Shown in pieces: positions 46,548-55,007 of a stretch of 58,015 bases of DNA; the first letter of the stretch is position 1, and each line of letters opens with the position of its first letter. The DNA comes from Cytobacillus oceanisediminis (GTDB taxonomy: Bacteria; Bacillota; Bacilli; Bacillales; Cytobacillaceae). The stretch spans positions 17,223 through 75,237 of the forward strand of contig NZ_VLKI01000023.1 in assembly GCF_007830235.1 (NCBI RefSeq). Reading direction: 5' to 3'. Both the position numbers and the translations under genes were made by a program. A model generated the notes under the pieces. It was not told the DNA's origin and ran no database searches. It worked only from the letters and a program-made list of their open reading frames with translations.

Positions 46548-47753
46548 TTGAAAAAAGCAAAGAAGATAACTGCATCCTTGTTGGTTATGGCAGGTATTTC
46601 ATTTTCGGCAGGAACTAGTGAAGCAAAAGAACTAGAAAACCTGGATATAGGGAAACAGCCTCAAAGAGAGCATATTTCGCTAGTGAAGGAACTGCCTGAA
46701 CAGATTAGCCGTTTTCAATTTGATTCCGGCTATGCCTTTCAATATCCAGATGCTGTAAGAGGGGTTTACGTAACAGGACATTCTGCAGGAGGAGAAAGGT
46801 TTAATAAGCTTACCAGTTTAATGGATGAAACGGAATTAAATGCTGTGGTAATAGATATTAAGGATGATTGGGGCAATCTTACTTTTATCCCGGAAGAAAA
46901 CTCCCCTTACAGTGACATAGGGAAGCCTTACATAAAAGATACGGAGAAGGTCCTGAAAACGATGGAAGAAAAGCAAATTTACCCGATCGCAAGGGTGGTT
47001 GTTTTTAAAGATTCTGTGCTTGCCAATAAGAAGCCGGAGTTGACATTTAAAGAAGGAAATAAGGTATGGAAAAATGGCAGAGGCGAGTCGTTTGTCAATC
47101 CATTCTTAAAAGAGGTCTGGGATTATAATGTAGGAATAGCTATCGAAGCTGCTAAAATGGGTTTCCAGGAAATACAGTTTGACTATGTCCGTTTCCCGGA
47201 AGGATTTGAACACAGGGATACATCATTGACATATGGTCTGGGAGAATATAAAGATTTGGAAATGGAAAATGTTCAGAAACGCGTTAAGGCTGTTACAGAT
47301 TTTGTTGCCTATGCAAAGGAACAATTGGAACCATATGGAGTCAAGGTGTCTGTTGACATCTTTGGCTATACAGCAACCTTGCCGGAAGCTCCGGGAATTG
47401 GGCAAAATTTCTCGAAGATCTCTGAACACGTAGATGTAATTTCCTCCATGATTTATCCAAGCCATTGGACATCTTACTTTGGAATAGCTAAACCTGATCT
47501 GGAACCTTATAAACTGGTTGCAGAATATGCAAAGCTAGAGAAAAAGAAGTTGGGTGAGCTGGAAAACCCGCCTATATCCAGGCCATGGCTTCAGGATTTT
47601 ACAGCCTCTTACTTGGGTGCAGGAAACTACAAGAATTATGGAAAGGCCGAAGTCGAAGCCCAGATTAAGGCTTTAAACGAACAAGGGATAAATGAATTCT
47701 TGTTATGGAATGCAGGTAATACGTATACGCAAAACGTTGATTATACACCATAG
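46548..47753 (+). CDS. Secreted putative glycoside hydrolase (DUF4015-like)
   Basis: A 401-residue protein with a signal peptide (MKKAKKITASLLVMAGISFSAGTSEA), so it is probably secreted. The rest is a TIM-barrel-like domain of the putative glycosidase family pfam13200/DUF4015: VRGVYVTGHSAGGERFNKL at the first strand, AVVIDIKDDWG with acidic residues, IQFDYVRFPEG and VDIFGYTA. The substrate is not known; a cell-wall or exopolysaccharide is a guess. Start TTG 46548 is preceded by GAGGGGG. It lies between oppF and yjbC, where B. subtilis has no such gene, and ends in a strong terminator. Confidence 0.8.
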   Translation: MKKAKKITASLLVMAGISFSAGTSEAKELENLDIGKQPQREHISLVKELPEQISRFQFDSGYAFQYPDAVRGVYVTGHSAGGERFNKLTSLMDETELNAVVIDIKDDWGNLTFIPEENSPYSDIGKPYIKDTEKVLKTMEEKQIYPIARVVVFKDSVLANKKPELTFKEGNKVWKNGRGESFVNPFLKEVWDYNVGIAIEAAKMGFQEIQFDYVRFPEGFEHRDTSLTYGLGEYKDLEMENVQKRVKAVTDFVAYAKEQLEPYGVKVSVDIFGYTATLPEAPGIGQNFSKISEHVDVISSMIYPSHWTSYFGIAKPDLEPYKLVAEYAKLEKKKLGELENPPISRPWLQDFTASYLGAGNYKNYGKAEVEAQIKALNEQGINEFLLWNAGNTYTQNVDYTP

Positions 47754-47756
47754 AAA

Positions 47757-47787
47757 AAGAGGCTGAAGTTATCAGCCTCTTTTTCTA
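47757..47787 (+). terminator. GH-like gene terminator
   Basis: AGAGGCTGA (47759-47767) pairs with TCAGCCTCT (47773-47781), followed by TTTT. Confidence 0.88.
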
Positions 47788-47905
47788 TATACAGTTTGAT
47801 CTTTAAATATAATAAAGTCCTGGTTCGGTCACCTAAAAGCAAAATGCTCTTTTTATTTGACACCAATTTTGTATGCGGTATCATAGTATATGGGCATATC
47901 GGAAT

Positions 47906-48091
47906 TTACTTTTTCTTTCCGCCTACGCTTTTCCATCCAGTCTGCACTCTTACAGATTGATCCACGAATTGGGATTTATTTTTACCGCCAAAAAACCTTT
48001 CTCCAATACCATTAGTTAGTACACCTAATAAGGCAGTAAATCCAATTATAAGCAAAGCAACAATTGTTAAATCTGTTATGTAACCAACCAT
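47906..48091 (-). CDS. Small single-pass membrane protein
   Basis: A 61-residue protein: an N-terminal membrane segment (about 7-27), then a basic hydrophilic tail ending KSVGGKKK. GGAGG precedes the ATG on the minus strand. I do not recognise the family. It has no partner gene; the upstream GH-like gene is convergent. Confidence 0.65.
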   Translation of the reverse strand: MVGYITDLTIVALLIIGFTALLGVLTNGIGERFFGGKNKSQFVDQSVRVQTGWKSVGGKKK

Positions 48092-48361
48092 GATAAACCT
48101 CCATCTTTCTTTTCACAGTTTCCTGTGATTAGTATGAATCATCCCCTATCCTTATTTTATTCGAAACTTTCGTGTATTAAAAGGGGTAATTCCACAAATA
48201 CTTAATCTGGCAGGATATATCGTTTTTTAGGCCAAATTATAGCTTATTTACTTTCTTTTCGCGTACACCATAATGGAAAGGAAAGCTGGGAGCTTATCAT
48301 GCTGGAATAAATATTTGCGCCACCAAATCTAAGGTTTGGGAAGCAGAAAAGGAGCAGATCC

Positions 48362-48937
48362 ATGCATTGGTATGAAAAATTGAATCAGTATTTCCCTATT
48401 GAGGAAATGAAATCGAAAGATCATATGGAAACACTTCTAAAGGAGCGTTCAGACATTTATCATAAGGATGAAGGCCCTCACCATGTCCTTATGTATGTAG
48501 AGCTCGATAATTTTGTATTTATTGATTATTTATTTGTATCAACGGAATCCCGTGGCCAAGGGCTGGGCCATAAATTGCTTGAAAAGCTTAAAGCGAAGGG
48601 GAAACCTATTATTTTAGAAGTTGAGCCAGTTGATTATGAAGATACCGATACAGAAAAACGTTTGCGTTTTTATAAAAGGGAAGGATTTGAGCATGCCCAA
48701 TCAATTGGTTACAGCCGTAGATCACTTGCAACTAATGAAATTAATACGATGGAAATTCTTTATTGGTCCCCGGGGAATGAAAGTGAAGAAATGATTTATG
48801 AAGCAATGAAAAAAACATATGAAATGATTCACACCTATAGGGACACGCACTTTTATGGCCAATCTTATCAGCCGGTTGATGAAGTTCTAACTTTTGAAGA
48901 AGATAAAAATGGCCAGGATGTTTTGGAGGATGTATAA
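48362..48937 (+). CDS. yjbC: YjbC, GNAT-family N-acetyltransferase-like protein
   Basis: A 191-residue protein with the GNAT core: strand VFIDYLFVSTESRGQGLGHKLLEKL, which includes the acetyl-CoA pyrophosphate loop RGQGLG. The rest fits YjbC, whose substrate is unknown. AAAGGAG precedes the ATG. In B. subtilis yjbC lies upstream of spx and is partly co-transcribed with it; here a hairpin terminator stands between them. Confidence 0.88.
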   Translation: MHWYEKLNQYFPIEEMKSKDHMETLLKERSDIYHKDEGPHHVLMYVELDNFVFIDYLFVSTESRGQGLGHKLLEKLKAKGKPIILEVEPVDYEDTDTEKRLRFYKREGFEHAQSIGYSRRSLATNEINTMEILYWSPGNESEEMIYEAMKKTYEMIHTYRDTHFYGQSYQPVDEVLTFEEDKNGQDVLEDV

Positions 48938-48971
48938 GTAACGCAATATAAGCAGATCGTCACTTAATGGA

Positions 48972-49008
48972 AAAACACAGCCACTTATGGAAATGGCTGT
49001 GTTTTCAT
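48972..49008 (+). terminator. yjbC terminator
   Basis: AAAACACAGCCA (48972-48983) and TGGCTGTGTTTT (48994-49005) form a 12-bp stem, with TTTT in the descending arm. Confidence 0.8.
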
Positions 49009-49179
49009 TTTCATAAACTAATTGAGAATAAAAAAATTGAATTTTAGGTTTAATCAACAGAAACATGGGTATTTATTAAGGGATTAGAAAAAATATTTAT
49101 TCTATTTCTACATAATTTTCCTTAAAACAGTAAGTTGTTGTCTTCTTTAATAATAAAATAGGAAAATTAATTAAAAAAA

Positions 49180-49205
49180 TGAAACTTTTCGCTTGCTGGT
49201 TCGTC
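49180..49205 (+). promoter_or_regulatory. ECF-sigma (SigM/SigW type) promoter upstream of spx
   Basis: TGAAAC (49180-49185), 16-nt spacer, CGTC (49202-49205), the pattern of SigM/SigW-type promoters. In B. subtilis spx also has an ECF-dependent promoter. A second, SigA-like -10 TATAAT lies at 49305-49310 without a clear -35. The remaining parts of 49009-49437 are AT-rich and otherwise unassigned. Confidence 0.62.
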
Positions 49206-49437
49206 TTATATAGTAGATTTGTTTCTCAAACAGGTTTGTTTAATTTATGTATAAGACTTTTATCATATTTATAAAAAGTTATACCAAATGGATCTTGTTT
49301 AGTGTATAATAATTAATATAAATTACTTGATTAAAGTTATTTTAATTTAGGTAGCTCTAAATATATGTAATTAAACAAATATTAATCTAAATAATGGATT
49401 TATAAATGTCTAAATTTAAGGAGTGTGAATTTGTAAA

Positions 49438-49833
49438 ATGGTCACATTATACACTTCACCAAGTTGTACATCTTGCAGAAAAGCGAAATCATGGCTGGAA
49501 GAACATGAAATTAGCTATAAAGAAAGAAATATCTTTTCAGAGCCGCTGTCCATTGAGGAGATTAAAGAAATTCTTCGAATGACAGAAGATGGGACAGATG
49601 AAATTATTTCTACTCGCTCCAAGACATTCCAAAAGCTTGATGTGAACCTTGAAACAATGCCGTTACAAGATTTGTTCGAGCTGATTAAAGATAACCCTGG
49701 TCTTCTTCGCCGCCCAATCATTATTGACGAAAAACGTCTGCAGGTTGGATATAACGAAGATGAAATCAGACGTTTCCTACCAAGAAAGGTTCGTACTTAC
49801 CAGCTGCGTGAAGCACAGCGCATGGTTAACTAA
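49438..49833 (+). CDS. spx: Redox-responsive global regulator Spx
   Basis: A 131-residue ArsC-like protein that binds the RNA polymerase alpha subunit and changes transcription under thiol stress. The redox switch C10-x2-C13 is in [11 protein letters not shown]. The C-terminus [19 protein letters not shown] is the ClpXP recognition region type. AAGGAG lies 13 nt before the ATG. Its proteolysis adaptor SpxH (55008-55883) is in the same window, as in B. subtilis. Confidence 0.97.
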   Translation: MVTLYTSPSCTSCRKAKSWLEEHEISYKERNIFSEPLSIEEIKEILRMTEDGTDEIISTRSKTFQKLDVNLETMPLQDLFELIKDNPGLLRRPIIIDEKRLQVGYNEDEIRRFLPRKVRTYQLREAQRMVN

Positions 49834-49837
49834 TATT

Positions 49838-49882
49838 ACAGTCAGGCCTTCTTTCTGCTTGCAGAAGAGGGTCTTTTTTATT
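49838..49882 (+). terminator. spx terminator
   Basis: An imperfect stem TCTGC(TT)GCAGA extended by GGCCTTCT / AGAGGGTC, followed by TTTTTTA. Nothing else is evident until the mecA promoter. Confidence 0.65.
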
Positions 49883-50059
49883 ATCAATGTGAAAAAAACA
49901 AGGAAAATGGAGATAATAATAGAATAAATAAAAAACCACATATGCAATTTCATTATTGGAATATACACATTGCTAAAGGGGCAATAATTTAGGCCAATGG
50001 TAATAGGCATATAACGGTTTTTTTAAAGATATGACTTTTTAATTCCCTTTATTCTTATT

Positions 50060-50089
50060 TTGTCATAAAATAAAAGTACAAGGTACAAA
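50060..50089 (+). promoter_or_regulatory. Possible mecA promoter
   Basis: TTGTCA (50060-50065), 18-nt spacer, TACAAA (50084-50089). The -10 is modest. Confidence 0.4.
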
Positions 50090-50209
50090 ATACACTTTAC
50101 CTTCTTTTAAATGGGGATTAACCAATTGATTTACGGGTAAATGGATAACACACATGACTGCTGGGGGTATTTAGTCCCTTCAATCATAGCCAGAAGGGAG
50201 AGTTGCTGC

Positions 50210-50872
50210 ATGGAAATCGAACGTATTAATGATCATACAGTTAAATTTTATATTTCTTATCTTGATATAGAAGAAAGAGGCTTTGACCGTGAAGAGATTT
50301 GGTACAATCGTGAACGGAGTGAAGAACTCTTTTGGGAAATGATGGATGAAGTTCATCAGGAGGAAGAATTTCTTGTGGAGGGGCCGCTGTGGATACAGGT
50401 TCAGGCTTTGGATAAAGGCTTGGAGGTATTGGTTACAAAGGCTCAGCTTTCCAAGGATGGGCAAAAATTTGAACTTCCTGTTCCTGATGAAAAAGTGAAA
50501 GACTTGCCTGTTGATGAACATATAGAGGATATGCTTGATCATCACTTCCGCAAATCAGATGATGATGACGAAGGATATGAGGGAGACCTTGAATTTCTTT
50601 TAACTTTTAAAGACTTTGAAGATATTATATCCTTATCGAAACGTACCAACCTTGATGCCATTAACACCAAGTTATATTCCTTTGAAGGGAAATACTATTT
50701 ATTTGCCGAGTTTCCGGAAGATTTTTTTGAAGAAGATGATATAGATAACATGCTAAGCATTCTTCTGGAGTATGGGCAAGAAACAAGCACTACGATTCAC
50801 CGTATTGTGGAATACGGTAAATTGATTATAGAAGAAAATGTCTTTGAACATTTAAGAAAACATTTTAAATAA
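50210..50872 (+). CDS. mecA: ClpC adaptor MecA
   Basis: MecA brings ComK and other targets to ClpCP and so limits competence. The 220-residue protein has the N-terminal substrate-binding part MEIERINDHTVKFYISYLDIEERGF, an acidic linker (EDMLDHHFRKSDDDDEGYEGDLE, about 105-130) and a C-terminal ClpC-binding domain with FEDIISLSK and YYLFAEFPEDFFEEDDIDN. ATG 50210 is chosen: AAGGGAG is 9 nt upstream, and an in-frame upstream start adds unrelated residues. Confidence 0.96.
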   Translation: MEIERINDHTVKFYISYLDIEERGFDREEIWYNRERSEELFWEMMDEVHQEEEFLVEGPLWIQVQALDKGLEVLVTKAQLSKDGQKFELPVPDEKVKDLPVDEHIEDMLDHHFRKSDDDDEGYEGDLEFLLTFKDFEDIISLSKRTNLDAINTKLYSFEGKYYLFAEFPEDFFEEDDIDNMLSILLEYGQETSTTIHRIVEYGKLIIEENVFEHLRKHFK

Positions 50873-50878
50873 TTATAG

Positions 50879-50908
50879 CCGATTTCATTTTTGAAATCGG
50901 TTTTTTTA
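50879..50908 (+). terminator. mecA terminator
   Basis: CCGATTTCA (50879-50887) and TGAAATCGG (50892-50900), followed by seven T. Confidence 0.9.
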
Positions 50909-50911
50909 TTT

Positions 50912-51151
50912 GGTTCTGTTAAAGCTCATTGTTGTTTTTGGCACTTTGTTGATTGGAGCGGAAGGCACGAGATCCTCGAAAATGCATTCGCATTTCCTTC
51001 GTGCGGTGTGTTTCAACGATGTTTATTCAAAATCCTGCGGGAGTGCGGATTAAAGGGAGACCCCGCAGGCTTAATGCTTAAGGAGGCTCCCGGACCGCCC
51101 TCGGTTCGACGAGCGCTTGGAGCGGAAATCAACAAGCAAAGTTAACAGAGC
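50912..51151 (+). repeat. GC-rich dispersed intergenic element, copy 4
   Basis: This is the most complete copy. Outer ends GGTTCTGTTAA and TTAACAGAGC are imperfect inverted repeats, and the core 50947-51134 begins TGTTGATTGGAGCGGAAG and ends GAGCGGAAATCAACA (exact 8-bp TGTTGATT/AATCAACA). The interior has CGAGATCCTCGAAAATGC, GGGAGACCCCGCAGG and GGAGGCTCCCGGACCGCC. An 84-residue frame inside it is not a gene. It lies between the mecA terminator and coiA. Confidence 0.8.
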
Positions 51152-51243
51152 TTTATTTAAAAAGTGATATTATTTTTTCAGGGGTGAGAGGAATTTGGGA
51201 GCAGAATGGAGAAATAGCACTTGTTAGGAAAGGAGCTGATTAT

Positions 51244-52458
51244 TTGTTAGTTGCTAACACAAAGGGAGGGGAACGAGTAAATTTATTTGAAAAGCATAAC
51301 CTCCTCACTTTAAAAGAATTCAGGAAACTGAACGCCTTTTTTTGCCCTGAATGCAACGAAGAGGTTGTCCTGAAAATTGGTTCGAAGCGTATTCCTCATT
51401 TTAGCCACAAAAAGGGGTCGGAATGTCCAGAAAGCTATGAAAGGGAGTCGGATTATCATATTAACGGCAAACTTCTCTTATTTGCCTGGCTAAAAGAAAA
51501 AGGGCTTGATCCGGTTCTTGAACCTTACTACTCGAACATATCCCAAAGGCCTGACGTTGGCGTCAATTATGAAGGAGCAGACTATGCTATTGAATATCAG
51601 TGTTCAGTCATATCTGAGGCCTTATTTAAAAAACGTTCAGAGGCGTATATTCAGTCAGGCATCATTCCTATATGGATACTGGCAGGCAAAAATTTAAGGC
51701 GCATAGGAAAAAATAAAATATCTTTATCTGGTTTCCAGTATTTATTTCTTCGCAAAACTGCTTTAGGAAATTGGGTGATTCCTTTCTTTTGCCCCATCAC
51801 TAAGTCTTTCATCAATACTCATCAGATCGTTCCATTTACAGTTAGAAACTCTTTTTCAAATTTTGATATTAACCCATTGAGTCATGCCAGCTTGAAAATG
51901 TTATTTGATCCACCGCATCTTCCAGGCAACCTAAGCCATTATGAGTGGCGAAGGGAGATAAGACAAACTAAAAATTTTCTTTCGCAAACCCGCGGGTCTT
52001 TCCACAATAAATTTCTGCAAGAGTTATATTCCCGATCACTTATTCCCTCTCTCCTCCCTCCTGAGATTGGCCTTCCGGTATTTCACGCTCCTTATATCGA
52101 AACATCCCCTTTACAGTGGCAAGGTTATTTATTTATGGATGTACTTATGAAGGATGATGTGTTTTCTTTGGAAAAAATGATTTCATGCTTTCATAAAAGG
52201 GTATGGAAAAGTGATATTAAAACCAGAAAGCTTCCTCTTGTTCACAGTGGAGAGGCTGTTCTTGCCGTGAAAGAATATGTGGAGTTGCTTGTTAACCTAA
52301 AGATTCTTGAAAAAGCAGGAAAGGGTCTATTTAGAAAAACGGCTCCTTATTCAGCATCTGAAAATCAGACCTCGCTGCTTCAACGGGAAGAGGACTTTTA
52401 CCGGGAAAAAGGTACTATTATTGTTGACGGTACAAAGCAATCTATTTTTGTTAAATAA
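51244..52458 (+). CDS. coiA: Competence protein CoiA
   Basis: CoiA helps natural transformation, probably with a nuclease-like role on incoming DNA. The 404 residues start with a zinc-finger-type module (FFCPEC and HFSHKKGSECPE, residues 33-60), followed by a PD-(D/E)xK-like core: HINGKLLLFAWLKEK, RPDVGV and AIEYQCSV. Start is TTG 51244, with AAAGGAG 8 nt upstream; an in-frame GTG at 51184 would add 20 unsupported residues close to the repeat. It follows mecA, as in B. subtilis. Confidence 0.92.
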   Translation: MLVANTKGGERVNLFEKHNLLTLKEFRKLNAFFCPECNEEVVLKIGSKRIPHFSHKKGSECPESYERESDYHINGKLLLFAWLKEKGLDPVLEPYYSNISQRPDVGVNYEGADYAIEYQCSVISEALFKKRSEAYIQSGIIPIWILAGKNLRRIGKNKISLSGFQYLFLRKTALGNWVIPFFCPITKSFINTHQIVPFTVRNSFSNFDINPLSHASLKMLFDPPHLPGNLSHYEWRREIRQTKNFLSQTRGSFHNKFLQELYSRSLIPSLLPPEIGLPVFHAPYIETSPLQWQGYLFMDVLMKDDVFSLEKMISCFHKRVWKSDIKTRKLPLVHSGEAVLAVKEYVELLVNLKILEKAGKGLFRKTAPYSASENQTSLLQREEDFYREKGTIIVDGTKQSIFVK

Positions 52459-52600
52459 GAATTAATGAAAATGCCTTATTTAACATAAAATAATTGAGGA
52501 TTGCGCAATAAATACCCTTAAAAGAAGGATTTTTTCGCTGGAAAGAGAAGATACAGTAATGGTGATTTAGAAAATAGGACCTTTGAATGGAGGATGAAGA

Positions 52601-54418
52601 ATGGCAAACGAAGCAACGGTAAAAAAACTTCCTGCAAGAAGCGAGATTGCAGCAGAAGATACTTGGCGTCTTGAAGACGTTTTTTCTACAGATAATGATT
52701 GGGATAAAGAATATAAAGAAGTAGAGAAACTAATTCCTGAAGCAGGCAAGTATCAGGGCAAGCTTGGTGAAAACGCGGAGACCTTATACGAAGCCCTGCA
52801 GTTCCAGGATCATTTATTATCTCGCCTCGGGAAGCTATATACATATGCCCATATGCGTTATGACCAGGATACAACAAATTCTTTTTACCAGGGCATGGAT
52901 GACAGGATTAAAAATCTATACTCGGAAGCTGCCAGTACATTGGCTTATATTGTGCCAGAACTGCTTGCGGTTGATGAACAAAAAATTGGCGGTTTTCTAG
53001 AAGAAAAGAAAGAACTTCAGCTATATAAGCATTCTCTTGAGGAAATTAATCTTCAAAGGCCGCATGTATTATCTGCTGAGCAGGAGGCGCTGCTGGCTCA
53101 GGCTTCCGAAGTGCTTGGGGCGTCCAGCAATACATTTGGCATGTTGAATAATGCCGACTTGGAGTTTCCGTCCATTAAGGATGAAAATGGCGAGGAAGTA
53201 GAAATAACCCATGGACGATTTATCCGCTTTCTTGAAAGTGATGATCAGCGTGTCCGCCACGATGCCTTTAAAGCTGTGTACGGCACTTACGGGAAGTTCC
53301 GCAATACGTTCGCAAGCACTTTAAGCGGAAATATTAAGAAGGACAATTTCAACGCCAAGATTCGAAACTATGATTCCGCACGCCATGCGGCACTAGCAGC
53401 CAATAATATTCCTGAAAGTGTTTATGAAAATTTAGTTAACACCGTCAACAATAATCTTCATCTCCTGCACCGCTATGTGAAGCTGCGCAAGAAGGTTTTA
53501 GGCGTTGATGAGCTTCATATGTATGATTTATATACACCATTGGTTAAAGAAGTAAAAATGGAGATACCTTATGATGAAGCAAAAGATTTAATTCTTAAAG
53601 GATTAAAACCGCTTGGCGGGGATTATTTAAATATCTTAAAAGAAGGATTTGAAAACCGCTGGGTGGATGTCCATGAAAATAAAGGCAAAAGAAGCGGTGC
53701 CTATTCTTCCGGGACATATGGAACCAATCCATATATCCTAATGAACTGGCAGGATAATGTGAATAATTTGTTTACCCTTGCCCATGAATTTGGGCATTCC
53801 GTACACAGTTATTACACTCGCAAACACCAGCCATATCCATATGGAAATTATTCAATCTTTGTTGCTGAGGTGGCCTCTACCTGCAATGAAGCACTTTTAA
53901 ATGACTATTTGCTGAAAACCATTGATGATGATAAGAAACGTTTATATTTGCTGAACCATTACCTTGAAGGCTTTAGAGGAACTGTTTTCCGCCAGACGAT
54001 GTTTGCGGAGTTTGAGCATATGATCCACAAAAAGGCGCAAAACAATGAAGCTTTGACTGCAGATTCATTAACAAAAGAGTATTATGAACTGAACAAGAAA
54101 TATTTTGGGGAAGAAGACATTGTCATCGATGAAGAAATTGGGCTTGAATGGTCAAGAATCCCACATTTCTATTACAATTATTATGTATATCAATATGCAA
54201 CTGGATTTAGCGCAGCGACAGCGTTAAGCAAACAAATCCTTGAGGAAGGCCAACCTGCAGTCGATAGATATATTGAGTTCCTAAAGTCCGGAAGCTCTGA
54301 TTATCCGATCGAAGTCCTGAGAAAAGCGGGTGTCGATATGACAAGCAGCAAGCCAATTGAAGATGCATGCAAAGTTTTTGAATATAAGCTAAACGAAATG
54401 GAGAGCCTGCTTTCATAA
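52601..54418 (+). CDS. pepF: Oligoendopeptidase F
   Basis: A 605-residue M3 family zinc peptidase that degrades short peptides in the cytoplasm, and in Bacillus is linked to the handling of sporulation/competence peptides. The HEFGHSVH zinc motif is at residues 395-402 and the distal glutamate is in IFVAEVASTCNE. GGAGG precedes the ATG. It lies downstream of coiA and may process peptides brought in by Opp. A strong terminator follows. Confidence 0.97.
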   Translation: MANEATVKKLPARSEIAAEDTWRLEDVFSTDNDWDKEYKEVEKLIPEAGKYQGKLGENAETLYEALQFQDHLLSRLGKLYTYAHMRYDQDTTNSFYQGMDDRIKNLYSEAASTLAYIVPELLAVDEQKIGGFLEEKKELQLYKHSLEEINLQRPHVLSAEQEALLAQASEVLGASSNTFGMLNNADLEFPSIKDENGEEVEITHGRFIRFLESDDQRVRHDAFKAVYGTYGKFRNTFASTLSGNIKKDNFNAKIRNYDSARHAALAANNIPESVYENLVNTVNNNLHLLHRYVKLRKKVLGVDELHMYDLYTPLVKEVKMEIPYDEAKDLILKGLKPLGGDYLNILKEGFENRWVDVHENKGKRSGAYSSGTYGTNPYILMNWQDNVNNLFTLAHEFGHSVHSYYTRKHQPYPYGNYSIFVAEVASTCNEALLNDYLLKTIDDDKKRLYLLNHYLEGFRGTVFRQTMFAEFEHMIHKKAQNNEALTADSLTKEYYELNKKYFGEEDIVIDEEIGLEWSRIPHFYYNYYVYQYATGFSAATALSKQILEEGQPAVDRYIEFLKSGSSDYPIEVLRKAGVDMTSSKPIEDACKVFEYKLNEMESLLS

Positions 54419-54423
54419 TAATA

Positions 54424-54457
54424 AAGGGACCAGTCAAATTGACTGGTCCCTTTTTGT
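54424..54457. terminator. Terminator of pepF (also usable by yizD)
   Basis: AAGGGACCAGTCAA (54424-54437) and TTGACTGGTCCCTT (54439-54452) with T-run after; A-run before the stem gives a weaker version on the minus strand. Confidence 0.85.
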
Positions 54458-54462
54458 TTTGG

Positions 54463-54636
54463 TTAGAAGCCTTTAAACCGCCTGCGGTCATTCAAATACA
54501 ATAAAAGGATCAGCAGGGAGACAAATAGAAGGGGAGAGGTAATAAAAATAGGGATGAGCTTCATTAAACCAAAAATATTTAAAATAAAGGAGAGCAAAAT
54601 GAGTACAAGCATGACGATGATCGGCAGTTTTTTCAT
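54463..54636 (-). CDS. yizD: YizD-like small membrane protein
   Basis: A 57-residue protein, MKKLPIIVMLVLILLSFILNIF to LYLNDRRRFKGF, with two membrane segments and a basic tail. AGGAGGAGACC precedes the ATG, a strong ribosome site. It is too short for the usual size cut-off. In B. subtilis yizD sits at this place, between pepF and the roxS RNA. Function unknown. Confidence 0.8.
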   Translation of the reverse strand: MKKLPIIVMLVLILLSFILNIFGLMKLIPIFITSPLLFVSLLILLLYLNDRRRFKGF

Positions 54637-54759
54637 TTATGGTCTCCTCCTTATCTTATTGTTTTCAAAGATCCGTCTTTGTAAGGGAACCACTGCAGAA
54701 GAACATTTTGTATAATCTTATGCGTTTGTCCGATCTATCATGACTTGATTATGACAATA

Positions 54760-54811
54760 TTGTGAAAAAGCACACAAACTTATTGTTTGCTTGTTTTTAT
54801 CATGGTATATT
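54760..54811 (+). promoter_or_regulatory. roxS promoter with Rex-like operator
   Basis: TTGTGAAAAAGCACACAA (54760-54777) matches the Rex consensus TTGTGAAA-N2-TTTCACAA in its first 8 and last 5 positions, with three mismatches. Downstream are a weak -35 TTGTTT (54783-54788), 17-nt spacer and an extended -10 TGG-TATATT (54806-54811). In B. subtilis RoxS is controlled by Rex and by ResD; I could not place a ResD box. Confidence 0.72.
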
Positions 54812-54817
54812 ACAGGT

Positions 54818-54937
54818 GTGAAGTTGATCACAAGCAAACATATACCCCTTTGTTTGATCGTGAAAAATTTCTCCCATCCCCTTTGTTCGTATAAATAATC
54901 CGAAAAAAGCCGTGCTCACGATCTGCATGGTTTTTTT
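54818..54937 (+). ncRNA. roxS: RoxS/RsaE small regulatory RNA
   Basis: A predicted 120-nt transcript with the RsaE/RoxS core: ATACCCCTTTGTTTG (54842-54856) and the C-rich loop TTTCTCCCATCCCC (54868-54881), which pairs with Shine-Dalgarno regions. It ends with a CCGTGC/GCATGG-type hairpin and TTTTTTT (about 54909-54937). Position between yizD and spxH is that of B. subtilis RoxS. It represses central-metabolism and respiration mRNAs when NADH or NO rises, according to work on RsaE and RoxS. Confidence 0.93.
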
Positions 54938-54979
54938 CATTTGAAAGGCCATATCCTTTTGGCTCTGTTAAAAATAGAA

Positions 54980-55007
54980 AAAGCTGTGCACTCTGCACAG
55001 CTTTTTG
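54980..55007 (-). terminator. spxH terminator
   Basis: AGCTGTGCA (54982-54990) and TGCACAGCT (54994-55002), with the A-run before it giving a U-tail on the minus strand. GGCTCTGTTAA at 54961-54971 looks like a lone end of the dispersed element. Confidence 0.8.

Noticed and set aside
50891..51145. An 84-residue reading frame between mecA and coiA
   Set aside because: It lies wholly in dispersed element copy 4; similar frames occur in the other copies and it has no ribosome site.
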